Shown here piece after piece: positions 26,491 through 35,025 of a stretch of 58,832 nt of DNA. The position numbers and the translations under genes are program-made. Each line of letters opens with the position of its first letter. The first letter of the stretch is position 1. The notes below the pieces were generated by a model. It had not been told where the DNA came from. It searched no databases and saw only the letters and a list, made by a program, of their open reading frames with translations. Origin of the DNA: Fervidobacterium sp. (GTDB lineage: Bacteria > Thermotogota > Thermotogae > Thermotogales > Fervidobacteriaceae); NCBI GenBank assembly GCA_003526765.1, contig DPXZ01000139.1, positions 2,717 through 61,548 of the forward strand, given 5' to 3'.

Positions 26491-27072
26491 TCAATGATGC
26501 TGTCGTTTCATCAAATCTATGATGAGTGAAACCTCTCCAACACCCATTTTCAGAGTTTTTGCTATTTCAACTGGCTCCATGCCGTTTAAGAACATCTCAA
26601 ATATCCGTTCTTCAATGCTATCATCTTCCGATTTTTCAATAGAATTTCTTGAGTTTCTTTCATCACTCTTTTGATCGCTTGAGATATTTCTTAGAGTACT
26701 GTCAATATCATCTTTCTTTTGGCCATCTTCGGATACAAACTTGTCCACTTCGTTCTTAGTGGTCTGTGTTGGCTTGTCAATGTTGAGAGAATTTCCGATA
26801 TTCTTGTCTATGGAGAGTGCTGATATCGTTACGAGTTCTTCGTTCAGTTCTTTCAGAAGCTTTCTCACCTCTTCGGTTTTTTTATCCAAAAGCTCCATTT
26901 TTGAATCTACAAAGACTCTCACTTTTCCCATCAACTCTACGAGTCTTTCCTCATCTTCGTCCAAGTCACTCTTTTCGTTCTTGGATCTGAACGACTGAAC
27001 TAAAAATGTAGCCCATGCAAATATGACTGTACTTACCGTGGACAAGATAATCAACCAGTTGAATATGGTCAC
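26491..27072 (-). CDS. Membrane-anchored coiled-coil protein with C-terminal helix-turn-helix-like segment
   Basis: A 193-residue protein starting at GTG 27072, which shares one base with the preceding stop (TAGTG); AAGGAG lies upstream. It has one N-terminal transmembrane helix (about 3-26), a charged coiled coil (about 40-85), a polar Asn/Ser/Asp-rich linker (90-150) and a C-terminal segment ERIFEMFLNGMEPVEIAKTL plus KMGVGEVSLIIDL, which looks like a small helix-turn-helix of the type that ends DUF6115/DUF2802-like membrane proteins. Function unknown; no enzyme motif seen. Confidence 0.7.
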   Translation of the reverse strand: MTIFNWLIILSTVSTVIFAWATFLVQSFRSKNEKSDLDEDEERLVELMGKVRVFVDSKMELLDKKTEEVRKLLKELNEELVTISALSIDKNIGNSLNIDKPTQTTKNEVDKFVSEDGQKKDDIDSTLRNISSDQKSDERNSRNSIEKSEDDSIEERIFEMFLNGMEPVEIAKTLKMGVGEVSLIIDLMKRQHH

Positions 27073-27650
27073 TACTGTCCACTCCTTTTGAATTTTATGT
27101 TTGGAAATCTGGCTATATCCTTTCCGGACCAAGTAACCATGTTGGAGACAACCTTTGTCGGTGTAGGATCAGTACTCTCAATCACTGCATCTGCAGGTAA
27201 ATGTACTCTTACATTTGACTGTGCAACGGAATTGAGCTGTATATCCCCCATACTCAAATTGAACGTGTCTCCATCTTTCGTTACAAGGCCGCCAAGCGTG
27301 ACTGTCTCTGTTATTTCAAGCACACTATCACGTTTCTGCGTCTTCATATCGACGTCGAGTACCTTTATGGTCTTTCCTATCTCTTTCGATATTTCAGTGA
27401 AATATTTTTCAAAAGTCTGTACAGATGTTTCATTGTAAGTTTTTAAATAATCATCTTCCTTTTTCTGGTCTTTGAAGACAAGACCGCTGACTGTCGTTAT
27501 CGTAGCTGTTTCGGAATAATCGGTGTATATGTCTGTATCATAGTATTGAACAGTGAAATTGCTCCTGTTCATCATCAACGTTACCATGTCTATAACAAGG
27601 AACACAACAACTACGAAAATCAGTAAATAAATCATCGTTTTGTTACTCAT
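27072..27650 (-). CDS. DUF4897-like membrane-anchored protein
   Basis: A 192-residue protein with an N-terminal transmembrane helix (about 7-27) and an extracytoplasmic beta-rich domain containing SGLVFKD, ITETVTLGGLVT and NMVTWSGKDIARFP. It resembles the Thermotogales-restricted DUF4897 family, function unknown. ATG at 27650 is used because AAGGAG lies 7 bp upstream; an earlier in-frame ATG (27671) overlaps the trkH end. Placement right after trkH suggests co-expression with the potassium transporter. Confidence 0.75.
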   Translation of the reverse strand: MSNKTMIYLLIFVVVVFLVIDMVTLMMNRSNFTVQYYDTDIYTDYSETATITTVSGLVFKDQKKEDDYLKTYNETSVQTFEKYFTEISKEIGKTIKVLDVDMKTQKRDSVLEITETVTLGGLVTKDGDTFNLSMGDIQLNSVAQSNVRVHLPADAVIESTDPTPTKVVSNMVTWSGKDIARFPNIKFKRSGQ

Positions 27651-27675
27651 AGACACTCTCCTTCCAAGCACATAA

Positions 27676-29172
27676 TTAAACTTTCTTTGAAATTGGATTC
27701 CTTGATTTTGTAAGTGAGTTTTTTACATCGCTGAATATGCGAGCAAGTGCATAGATAATCACCAGAAATTCGAGCCTTCCAGCAAACATCCCTATTATCA
27801 AGTCCCAAAGTGCGGTGAGTGGCATATTTGGAGTCGTCACGCCAGCAGTCAAACCTACTCCATCCATTGCTGATGCAAACTCGAACATGGATGCTTCTAC
27901 GCTGTAACCATGACACATAAGTACGACAGATCCAAGTATGAATGAGAACACGTATAAAGAGAAGATAAGCAATGCTTCTCTTACGTTGTCATCTGAAAAG
28001 GTTATCTGTTGTTCACCTTTGTAAAGTACCCTTTTTCTAACAGTACCTTTTGGAAGCAGAAATCCCATTATGGAATCCCACAGGGCATTGAATATGACCC
28101 AGAAACGGAATTGTTTTATACCACCAGAAGTAGAATCCATTTCTCCACCAGCTATCATCAGTACCGTTAGCATGAACATGAAAGGGTAGAATGAAAGCCA
28201 CTTTGGATCTGCTAACGTGACCGTTTGAAATCCTGTGCCAGTGATACCAGAAATTATCTGGAAGACCACTATCCTAAAACCTTCCCAGAATCCCTTGTAG
28301 TACTTCCCAAGTCCTACGAATGTGATGATTATAGATGTTGAGATGATCGTTATGTTGAATATCCAAGGCTCGCCATTTTTCAAAACTGCTTTCCAGTTAC
28401 GTTTCCAAAACGCGTAATGTATCCCAAATCCCGTTGCGCCAAGGTACATGAGTACCATTATTATTATCTCTATTGTAAGGCTGTTGAACTCTCCTATACT
28501 GCCATTTCTGGTTGAAAATCCACCGGTTGCAAGTGCTGTCATCGTATGATTCAATGCCTCAAAAAGATTCATTCCTGCTATCTTCAATGCTATTGTGCCA
28601 GCCACTGTGTAACTAAGATATATACCGAGGATTATCTGTGAGGATCTTCTTATGTTCGGAACCAAGTTTTCTGCTCTACCCTCAGCTCTGTAAAAACCCA
28701 ATCCTCTTGGTCCTATGACAGTTGCAAGCATCAATAAAGCAAAACCAGCTCCACCAACGTACTGAGTAAGCGAACGCCAAAAGAGGAGAAGTTTAGACAC
28801 TTTTGTCACGTCTGTGTACATAGTTAATCCAGTTGTGCTAAGCCCACTCACTGATTCGAACATTGCCTGTGAAAAATTCAATCCGCCATTTACCATGTGT
28901 GGTATTGCAGATATGAAAGAAACAACAGCCCATGCAACGACGGTAAGGATTGCACCGTCTTTGTATGTTATCGTTCCGATGTCTTTTACCTTAGTTAAAA
29001 AGCCAGATAAGTAGATCAAAAAACCTAACAATGCTGCTAAGAGGAAACCACTTACATTGTGTACTTCGTATGGATAAAAGATGCAAAAAACAAGTGGTAA
29101 CAAAATTATGATAGAATACTGCAAAATTACCACAGAGAGTGCTTTGTATATTTTTAGATAGCGTTCGAGCAT
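27676..29172 (-). CDS. trkH: Trk/Ktr potassium transporter membrane subunit TrkH
   Basis: A 498-residue protein with 8-10 membrane helices and repeated pore-loop signatures of the SKT superfamily: SVSGLSTTGLT, ALATGGFST, GITGTGFQT and AMDGVGLTAGV (four filter loops). It carries K+ (or Na+) across the membrane under control of cytoplasmic RCK subunits. The two genes just upstream encode RCK proteins. ATG follows GGAGG. Confidence 0.95.
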   Translation of the reverse strand: MLERYLKIYKALSVVILQYSIIILLPLVFCIFYPYEVHNVSGFLLAALLGFLIYLSGFLTKVKDIGTITYKDGAILTVVAWAVVSFISAIPHMVNGGLNFSQAMFESVSGLSTTGLTMYTDVTKVSKLLLFWRSLTQYVGGAGFALLMLATVIGPRGLGFYRAEGRAENLVPNIRRSSQIILGIYLSYTVAGTIALKIAGMNLFEALNHTMTALATGGFSTRNGSIGEFNSLTIEIIIMVLMYLGATGFGIHYAFWKRNWKAVLKNGEPWIFNITIISTSIIITFVGLGKYYKGFWEGFRIVVFQIISGITGTGFQTVTLADPKWLSFYPFMFMLTVLMIAGGEMDSTSGGIKQFRFWVIFNALWDSIMGFLLPKGTVRKRVLYKGEQQITFSDDNVREALLIFSLYVFSFILGSVVLMCHGYSVEASMFEFASAMDGVGLTAGVTTPNMPLTALWDLIIGMFAGRLEFLVIIYALARIFSDVKNSLTKSRNPISKKV

Positions 29173-29197
29173 TTTAGAAAGCCTCCTGGTTCAAAAA

Positions 29198-29857
29198 TCA
29201 CAAGAAAAAGATTTCCATCGCTGCTTTACTTTGTTCTTCACTACAAATCAATATCAGCTTGTCATCTGGTTTAATGATAGTATCTCCTCGAGGTATCAGA
29301 TACTTATCTTCTCGCACTATTCCAACTACAACGATTCCATCTGGAATTTTTAACTCATGGAGCGCTTTATTTGCAATCTTTGAATCCCAATCTACATCTA
29401 CTTTTAGTACGGTTGCACCCCTATTTGATGCCTCATCATTGATCATTTCTACTACTTCGTTTTCGAAGAGCAGTGGTTCTATATTTTGCATGATTAGGTC
29501 AGTCACCTTAAGGGTTCTAATACCGTATCTATCGAAGAGGTCTTCGTTCTCGCTGTTGTTCAGGAATGTGACGACGTTCCTCACTTTGTAGTATTCTTGG
29601 ACGAGCCTTGCAATAAAGAAATTCTTTCTGTCTCTTTCCGTTAAGAGTACAACAATATCATCTGGTTCTATTCCCAAATGATCAAGTACTGCTTTAGATT
29701 GTCCGTCACCATATATTATGGTTGCATTCAGTGTTCTGCTATACTCTTCACATAATTCCTTGTCTTTATTCACAAAATATACCTTATACCCGCTTGCAAT
29801 AAGCTTTTTTGCCAAGAAATATGGAACTCTCTCTCCACCAATTATGATTACTTTCAT
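29198..29857 (-). CDS. trkA: TrkA-type RCK regulatory subunit (N and C domains)
   Basis: A 219-residue protein: an RCK-N Rossmann domain (1-~130, starting MKVIIIGGERVPYFLAKKL, with GDG and ADDIVVLLT-like EPDDIVVLLTE) and an RCK-C domain (about 140-219, ending DKLILICSEEQ). RCK proteins bind NAD(H), ATP/ADP or c-di-AMP and gate TrkH/KtrB. The usual GxGxxG is replaced by GGERVP, so nucleotide binding may be altered. ATG overlaps the stop of the preceding RCK gene (ATGA). Confidence 0.9.
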   Translation of the reverse strand: MKVIIIGGERVPYFLAKKLIASGYKVYFVNKDKELCEEYSRTLNATIIYGDGQSKAVLDHLGIEPDDIVVLLTERDRKNFFIARLVQEYYKVRNVVTFLNNSENEDLFDRYGIRTLKVTDLIMQNIEPLLFENEVVEMINDEASNRGATVLKVDVDWDSKIANKALHELKIPDGIVVVGIVREDKYLIPRGDTIIKPDDKLILICSEEQSKAAMEIFFL

Positions 29858-30312
29858 TTGTCATCACCTGCTGCAGGTTCAACTCCCTCAAGTATGCTTC
29901 TCTGAAAAGTTTCTATGGCAAGATTGATCGGTGAGATCACTCTAATGCCACTATTTTCAAATAATGTAACGTTTTCTTTGCTTCTAACAAGCGATATCAC
30001 ATTTGTGATACCGAATATTTTGGAACCGATGAGACTTACAAAGTAGTTTGTTGGGTCATCACCCGTTGTTGCAATGAGTAGATCCGCCTTTTCTGCCTTT
30101 GCCCTTTTTAATACATCTCTTTCAGTAGCATCACCAATTATAGTGAATCCACCATAATTTTCCGGAAGAGCAGACAATGCATCTGGACTCTTCTCTACTA
30201 TTGTCATATCGAATCCTGTGTCAGATAAATGTGTTGCAACTTCCAAACCAATTCTTCCACATCCTACCACTATGACGTATAGTCTATAATTAATCTGTTT
30301 CAATTTCATCAC
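29854..30312 (-). CDS. Second RCK protein, N-terminal domain only
   Basis: A 152-residue RCK-N domain with an intact nucleotide-binding motif GCGRIGLEVA, GDATERDVL and DLLIATTGDD; the RCK-C domain is absent. Paired with the full-length RCK protein downstream, it may form hetero-oligomers on TrkH. The start is uncertain: GTG (30312), ATG (30309) or TTG (30303), the last being best spaced from GAGGTGAT. Its beginning overlaps the response-regulator gene by up to 23 bp, indicating coupling. Confidence 0.87.
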   Translation of the reverse strand: MMKLKQINYRLYVIVVGCGRIGLEVATHLSDTGFDMTIVEKSPDALSALPENYGGFTIIGDATERDVLKRAKAEKADLLIATTGDDPTNYFVSLIGSKIFGITNVISLVRSKENVTLFENSGIRVISPINLAIETFQRSILEGVEPAAGDDK

Positions 30313-30913
30313 CTCTATTGTAACCGCGCTCGTTTACATCCAAAGCTTTTGCAGCCTTTCTGTGTAATTCTGCGAGTTCTTCATTGCCTCTCTTTTCAAG
30401 TATCTCACCCATGAGATAGTGTGGAGTAGGCGATGATGGCATTATGGAGAACATTATTCTTACAATCTGCTCAGCTTTGTCAAGGTCTCCTGGAACATTG
30501 GAGTGTATGAAACCTTCAGCTTCTCTCAAGTATCTCTCAAAGCTTCCTTTTCTGTATTCTAGTAATCCCTTTATCTTCTTTTTCAGTTCATCTTGAGTAA
30601 AAGGTTTTGAAAGATAATCGATCGGTGCAAAACGACAGGCACTGGCGATATCATCGGGAGTTGCGTAAGCCGATATTATCAATACTGGAGTGAAAATACC
30701 TCGTAAGCGTAATCGTCTTATGAACTCTATACCGTCTATACCCTCTAGTTTTATGTCCGTCGTAATGAGGTCGAACTTTTCTTTCTCAGATATTTTCAAT
30801 GCATCTTCAGCATTTTGTGCTTCTCGCGGTGTACATTCGAATGCGTTTGAAATCATCTTCGAAAGAAGATTTCTGACGTGCTTTTCGTCATCAACTACCA
30901 GTACATCTATCAT
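30290..30913 (-). CDS. Response regulator with receiver and TPR-like C-terminal part
   Basis: A 208-residue protein. Residues 1-120 are a receiver domain: VVDDEKH, phosphoacceptor D53 in TTDIKLEG, SAYAT and the conserved Lys in LSKPFT. The remainder is helical with a TPR-like repeat (AEQIVRIMFSIMPSSPTPHYLMGEILEKRG) and no DNA-binding domain, so output is probably through protein contact. No histidine kinase lies beside it. ATG at 30913 follows AAGGAGG; an upstream in-frame start at 31015 would cross the promoter. Confidence 0.85.
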   Translation of the reverse strand: MIDVLVVDDEKHVRNLLSKMISNAFECTPREAQNAEDALKISEKEKFDLITTDIKLEGIDGIEFIRRLRLRGIFTPVLIISAYATPDDIASACRFAPIDYLSKPFTQDELKKKIKGLLEYRKGSFERYLREAEGFIHSNVPGDLDKAEQIVRIMFSIMPSSPTPHYLMGEILEKRGNEELAELHRKAAKALDVNERGYNRGDEIETD

Positions 30914-30937
30914 ATTAACACGCCTCCTTATCATGGA

Positions 30938-30946
30938 ATTATACCA
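30938..30946 (-). promoter_or_regulatory. Extended -10 promoter for the response regulator/Trk operon
   Basis: On the minus strand the sequence reads TGGTATAAT (TATAAT 30943-30938), 25 bp before the regulator's ATG. No convincing -35. It would drive the long minus-strand run. Confidence 0.55.
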
Positions 30947-31035
30947 CATCTTCGTTAACATTGCACGCTTTGTGTTAGAATATAGGTAACGAAGCGATTG
31001 GTAAACATCTATCAAAACACTTTGGAGGTGGCTTT

Positions 31036-33540
31036 ATGAGCTTTTCAAGATTTACAAAGTTTCTTTTGATTGCACTGGTATTCGTTTCTTCTCTTGCCTT
31101 TTCGGACGTTGCCACGATGTTCAAAGGTGGTTGGGCTGATAAGGTACTCTACATGATCATGATCGATCGTTTCAACGATGGCGATCCATCAAATAACGAT
31201 CAAGCAGGTGTAGAGTACGATCCAAGAGATGGTGCAAAGTACAGTGGTGGAGACCTAAAAGGGATCATCGATAAAATCGACTACATCAAAGGAATGGGCA
31301 TTGATGGCATCTGGGTAACACCGCCCGTTGCAAATCAATGGTGGGACCAATGGGTAAACTATGGCGGATATCATGGATACTGGGCAAGGAATTTTAAGCA
31401 AATCGACGAACATTTTGGAACACTTCAAGATTACAAGGCACTCGCCGATTCTTTGCACAACAACAATATGAAGCTCATCCAAGACATAGTTGTGAACCAC
31501 GTTGGAAACTACTTCAGATTTATAGGCGATAAATTTGAAATCAACAACGGCAGCATTCCTACAAAGGCACCGACTCAGTCTCCATTTGATCTGAATAATT
31601 ATGCTGATATAACGCAACGCGATGCAAATATATACCATTGGACGGCAGATGTATCGAATTACAACGACTCAAATCAAAGGTTAAATTATCAGATGAGCGG
31701 ATTAGACGATCTCAATACGGAAAATCCAAAAGTAATTGCTGCTTTGAAAGATTCATATTCATATTGGGTAAAGGAAGTTGGAGTAGACGGTTTTAGGGTA
31801 GATACAGCTATGTACGCACCAAAAGAATTCTTCGATCAATTCTTCAAATCGCAAGACGGTATTTTCTCCTTAAAGAGTGATTTCATTGCATTCGGTGAGA
31901 CCTGGATCACTTCAAAACCTTACGAAAACGATGCGGACAAAGAAATTGCTTCATACCTTGATCATGGTTTCAATTCGATGCTTGACTTCACATTGATGGA
32001 AGAGATCAGAAGGGTAATCAAAGGTGGGCAACCGACCGACTATCTTGCATACAGGCTTGAAGCAAGAAATGAAACATTGAAAAAGGGATTACTCGTAACG
32101 TTCATAGATAACCACGATATGGAAAGATTCGGCAAGGGCGTCACACCAAATATCATTCAGCAGGCACTTGGACTAATACTTACCATACCAGGACTTCCTG
32201 TGATCTACTATGGTACCGAACAATACTTTGAAGAGACAAGGGCATCGATGTTTGCCAACGGGTGGGGTTCGTTTGGCCAAGACCACTTCGACACAAATAG
32301 CGATATGTATAAATTCATAAAAGATACTATAGAATTCAGGAAGGCTCATCCTGCAACCAGGTATGGCGAGGTAAAAACGCTCCTTTCTGAAAAACGTGGT
32401 GCAGGACTACTGGTGTACACTCTAAAGTGTAACGAAGAAGAACTTTTGGTAGTCTTGAACACTGCAAATGATCAAAGGATAACCAATTTCAAGACCGCTT
32501 ACGAACCTGGAACGACATTTGAGCCGATATACAGTGCAGCAGCTGGTATAGGTTCACCTATTATAGTCAGAGATGGCGGATACATCAATGTAAAGATGCC
32601 TGCCAAGAGCCTCACGATATTTGCGTTTTCCAAAGAACGGTCAGAGCTTTCAAAACCGAATGTCGATGTCAGCATAAACCTAAAGAATGGTGATAAGGTA
32701 ACCAAATTGACAGAAGTTAGTGGTCAGACGAATGCAAAGGCCTTGTACGTCTACATCGATAGGAAGGTTGAATCTGAACTGAAGATAGAACCAAAGGATG
32801 GAAAGTTCACATTCACAATCGACCCGTTCAAATTGGACCCGGGTGAGCATACGATACTGATCAGAGCTATGGGTAAAACGGTAAGGGATACGTTGTATAC
32901 CGACGAAATAACGATTTTGGTTGACCTTGAGAAGAAGACTCTTGCAGAAATTGCAGATCCAAGCGACGATGACGTTGGCTTGAGTGGTACGTACATCTAT
33001 CCAACAGACCCAACATTCAAAAGACAAATGGATATCATCGAGGCAAAGGCAGAGAGTATAGGTAGTACGCTCATTCTGTCTATAAAACCTCGAGACCTTA
33101 CGAAGACCTGGGGACCATCTTACGGTTTTGACCATGTTACATACCAAATATTCATAGATGATCCAACGAAAAAAGGTGCTAACTTCTTGCCATTGCAAAA
33201 TCATGAATTCAAAGATTGGAATTGGGATTACGAGATATTTGCAACTGGATGGATCAGTGGCATTTACACAACACAAGGGGCAACGAAAGATAAATTCGGG
33301 ACTCAAATTGGTTCGCCTGAAATCTTTGTCGAAGACGGCTGGATAAATATTATAGTAAAAGGTGATTGGCTTGGTAATCCAAGTAATTTCAATGGTTGGA
33401 CCGTTTACATTACTTCTTGGGATTACGATGGTGTTGAAAACAAGTTTAGACCATTGCAACAAGAACCCAAAGCCTACATCATGGGCGGTGGGAATTCAAA
33501 TGATCCACTCATAATGGATGATTGTTGGCTGGAATTCTGA
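31036..33540 (+). CDS. Secreted GH13 alpha-amylase family enzyme with large C-terminal module
   Basis: An 834-residue exported enzyme: signal peptide (about 1-23), a GH13 barrel (about 30-460) with region I DIVVNHVGN, region II GFRVDTAMY (nucleophile D256), region III FGETW (acid/base E288) and region IV FIDNHDMERF (D361), then an all-beta domain (about 460-535). Residues ~545-625 look like an Ig-like linker domain, and ~645-834 like the glucodextranase/amylopullulanase C-terminal module (SYGFDHVTYQIFIDD, NGWTVYITSWDYDG). It probably hydrolyses extracellular alpha-glucans. ATG follows GGAGGTGG. Followed by a strong terminator, so it is monocistronic. Confidence 0.92.
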   Translation: MSFSRFTKFLLIALVFVSSLAFSDVATMFKGGWADKVLYMIMIDRFNDGDPSNNDQAGVEYDPRDGAKYSGGDLKGIIDKIDYIKGMGIDGIWVTPPVANQWWDQWVNYGGYHGYWARNFKQIDEHFGTLQDYKALADSLHNNNMKLIQDIVVNHVGNYFRFIGDKFEINNGSIPTKAPTQSPFDLNNYADITQRDANIYHWTADVSNYNDSNQRLNYQMSGLDDLNTENPKVIAALKDSYSYWVKEVGVDGFRVDTAMYAPKEFFDQFFKSQDGIFSLKSDFIAFGETWITSKPYENDADKEIASYLDHGFNSMLDFTLMEEIRRVIKGGQPTDYLAYRLEARNETLKKGLLVTFIDNHDMERFGKGVTPNIIQQALGLILTIPGLPVIYYGTEQYFEETRASMFANGWGSFGQDHFDTNSDMYKFIKDTIEFRKAHPATRYGEVKTLLSEKRGAGLLVYTLKCNEEELLVVLNTANDQRITNFKTAYEPGTTFEPIYSAAAGIGSPIIVRDGGYINVKMPAKSLTIFAFSKERSELSKPNVDVSINLKNGDKVTKLTEVSGQTNAKALYVYIDRKVESELKIEPKDGKFTFTIDPFKLDPGEHTILIRAMGKTVRDTLYTDEITILVDLEKKTLAEIADPSDDDVGLSGTYIYPTDPTFKRQMDIIEAKAESIGSTLILSIKPRDLTKTWGPSYGFDHVTYQIFIDDPTKKGANFLPLQNHEFKDWNWDYEIFATGWISGIYTTQGATKDKFGTQIGSPEIFVEDGWINIIVKGDWLGNPSNFNGWTVYITSWDYDGVENKFRPLQQEPKAYIMGGGNSNDPLIMDDCWLEF

Positions 33541-33622
33541 TAAGAGTTCTTAAGTCTCAAATGCATGTGCGTTACTTGTAACTTACATTCAAAACTTGGT
33601 TTATTCGTCTAATTTCGTTTTT

Positions 33623-33652
33623 CAAAAGGCCACCTCTTTTGGTGGCCTTTTG
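33623..33652 (+). terminator. Rho-independent terminator after the amylase gene
   Basis: CAAAAGGCCACC (33623-33634) pairs with GGTGGCCTTTTG (33641-33652) around a 6-nt loop; the T-rich 3' arm provides the tract. Confidence 0.88.
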
Positions 33653-33694
33653 TATACAACAATGAGTCAACAATCACTCAAAATTACGTATATG

Positions 33695-33703
33695 TGGTAT
33701 AAT
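33695..33703 (+). promoter_or_regulatory. Extended -10 promoter for the iron alcohol dehydrogenase gene
   Basis: TGGTATAAT with TATAAT at 33698-33703, 50 bp before the ATG. No recognisable -35 at standard distance. Confidence 0.5.
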
Positions 33704-33753
33704 TTAATCGAACATCAAGAATATCACTTGAACGACTGTAGGAGGTGGAATAT

Positions 33754-34914
33754 ATGGAGAATTTCGTTTTTCATAATCCAACTAAACTCGTTTTTGGAAA
33801 AGATACCGTGGAGAAAATTGGGGAAGAATTAAGAAAGAACGGCATTAAGAAGGTATTGATGATTTACGGCGGAGGTTCCATTAAGAAGAATGGTGTTTAC
33901 GAGAAAGTTGTCAGGTCACTACACGATAATGGAATAACGAAAGTCGAACTTTCCGGCATTCGACCAAATCCTGTACTATCGAAGGTCCACGAGGCTATAG
34001 CAGTTGCAAAGAAAGAGCAGGTAGAGGCGATATTGGCAGTTGGTGGTGGAAGTGTTGTCGACAGTGGTAAAGCAATCGCAGCAGGATACTATTACGAAGG
34101 TGATATCTGGGATGCGTTTATCGGGAAATATGCGGTGAAAAAGGCGCTTCCACTGTACGTTGTACTGACCATGTCTGCAACTGGTACGGAGATGAATGGT
34201 AATGGCGTTATCACAAACGAAGAGACGTTGGAGAAATTGGGATTCGGTTCAAAGTATGTTTATCCCGTTGTTTCTATAGTTGATCCGACTGTTCAGTATT
34301 CTTTACCGAGGGACCAAGTAGTTTACGGTGCAATAGATGCGATAAGTCACGTGATGGAACACTATTTCGATGTAGCTGGTAGCGCATTGATCGATAGTAT
34401 AGACGAAGGCATAATAAGAACCATAATGTCTGCAACAGAAAAAGTGATTGAAGAACCTGAAAATTACGAGGCGCGTGCGAATTTGTGCCTTGCAACAACA
34501 TTGGCACTAAATGGTTTGACCAAGATGGGGACCACTGGCGGAGATTGGTCTTCTCATGACCTACAACATCCACTGAGTGCATTGAAACCAGAGGTAGCGC
34601 ATGGCGCAGGTTTGGCTGTCGTATTTCCAGCTTGGATGACGTATGTCAAAGATTTGATCTCTGAAAAACTAATCAAATTTGGAAAGAACATTCTCAATTT
34701 GGGAGATGATGCAACGGCTGAACGTACAATAGATGAATTGAGAAGGTGGTACAAGTCGGTTGGTGCTCCTATAACGCTCAAGGAACTTGGATTTACTCAA
34801 GAAGATGTGCAAAAGGTTACGCAAATTGCTTCAAAGCATGCACCACTTGGAAAAGTGAAGCGTTTGGACACGCATGATATAGAGAATATTTATCGCATCG
34901 CATACAAATTTTGA
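33754..34914 (+). CDS. Iron-containing alcohol dehydrogenase (butanol dehydrogenase type)
   Basis: A 386-residue group III alcohol dehydrogenase. The Rossmann-like N-terminal half has YGGGSIKK and GGGSVVDSGK for NAD(P); the C-terminal helical half holds the metal site (ISHVMEHYF, and AHGAGLAVVFPAW near 290). It resembles BdhA/YqhD enzymes that reduce butyraldehyde and other aldehydes with NADPH. In a fermentative thermophile it would dispose of reducing power as alcohol. ATG at 33754 is chosen (AGGAGGTGG upstream); a start three codons earlier is less well placed. Confidence 0.93.
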   Translation: MENFVFHNPTKLVFGKDTVEKIGEELRKNGIKKVLMIYGGGSIKKNGVYEKVVRSLHDNGITKVELSGIRPNPVLSKVHEAIAVAKKEQVEAILAVGGGSVVDSGKAIAAGYYYEGDIWDAFIGKYAVKKALPLYVVLTMSATGTEMNGNGVITNEETLEKLGFGSKYVYPVVSIVDPTVQYSLPRDQVVYGAIDAISHVMEHYFDVAGSALIDSIDEGIIRTIMSATEKVIEEPENYEARANLCLATTLALNGLTKMGTTGGDWSSHDLQHPLSALKPEVAHGAGLAVVFPAWMTYVKDLISEKLIKFGKNILNLGDDATAERTIDELRRWYKSVGAPITLKELGFTQEDVQKVTQIASKHAPLGKVKRLDTHDIENIYRIAYKF

Positions 34915-35025
34915 GTGTCACGATGTGAAAATGTAAGTCTGTAAATATGAAACATGGTTTTCGATAGTTTCTTCGATATACAATAGAAGTACTTAGAATT
35001 ATTTAATAGAAGTGGAGGGATTTTG

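Noticed and set aside
32680..33462. 260-codon reading frame opposite the amylase gene
   Set aside because: Antisense shadow of the amylase C-terminal module; no family resemblance and no ribosome site.
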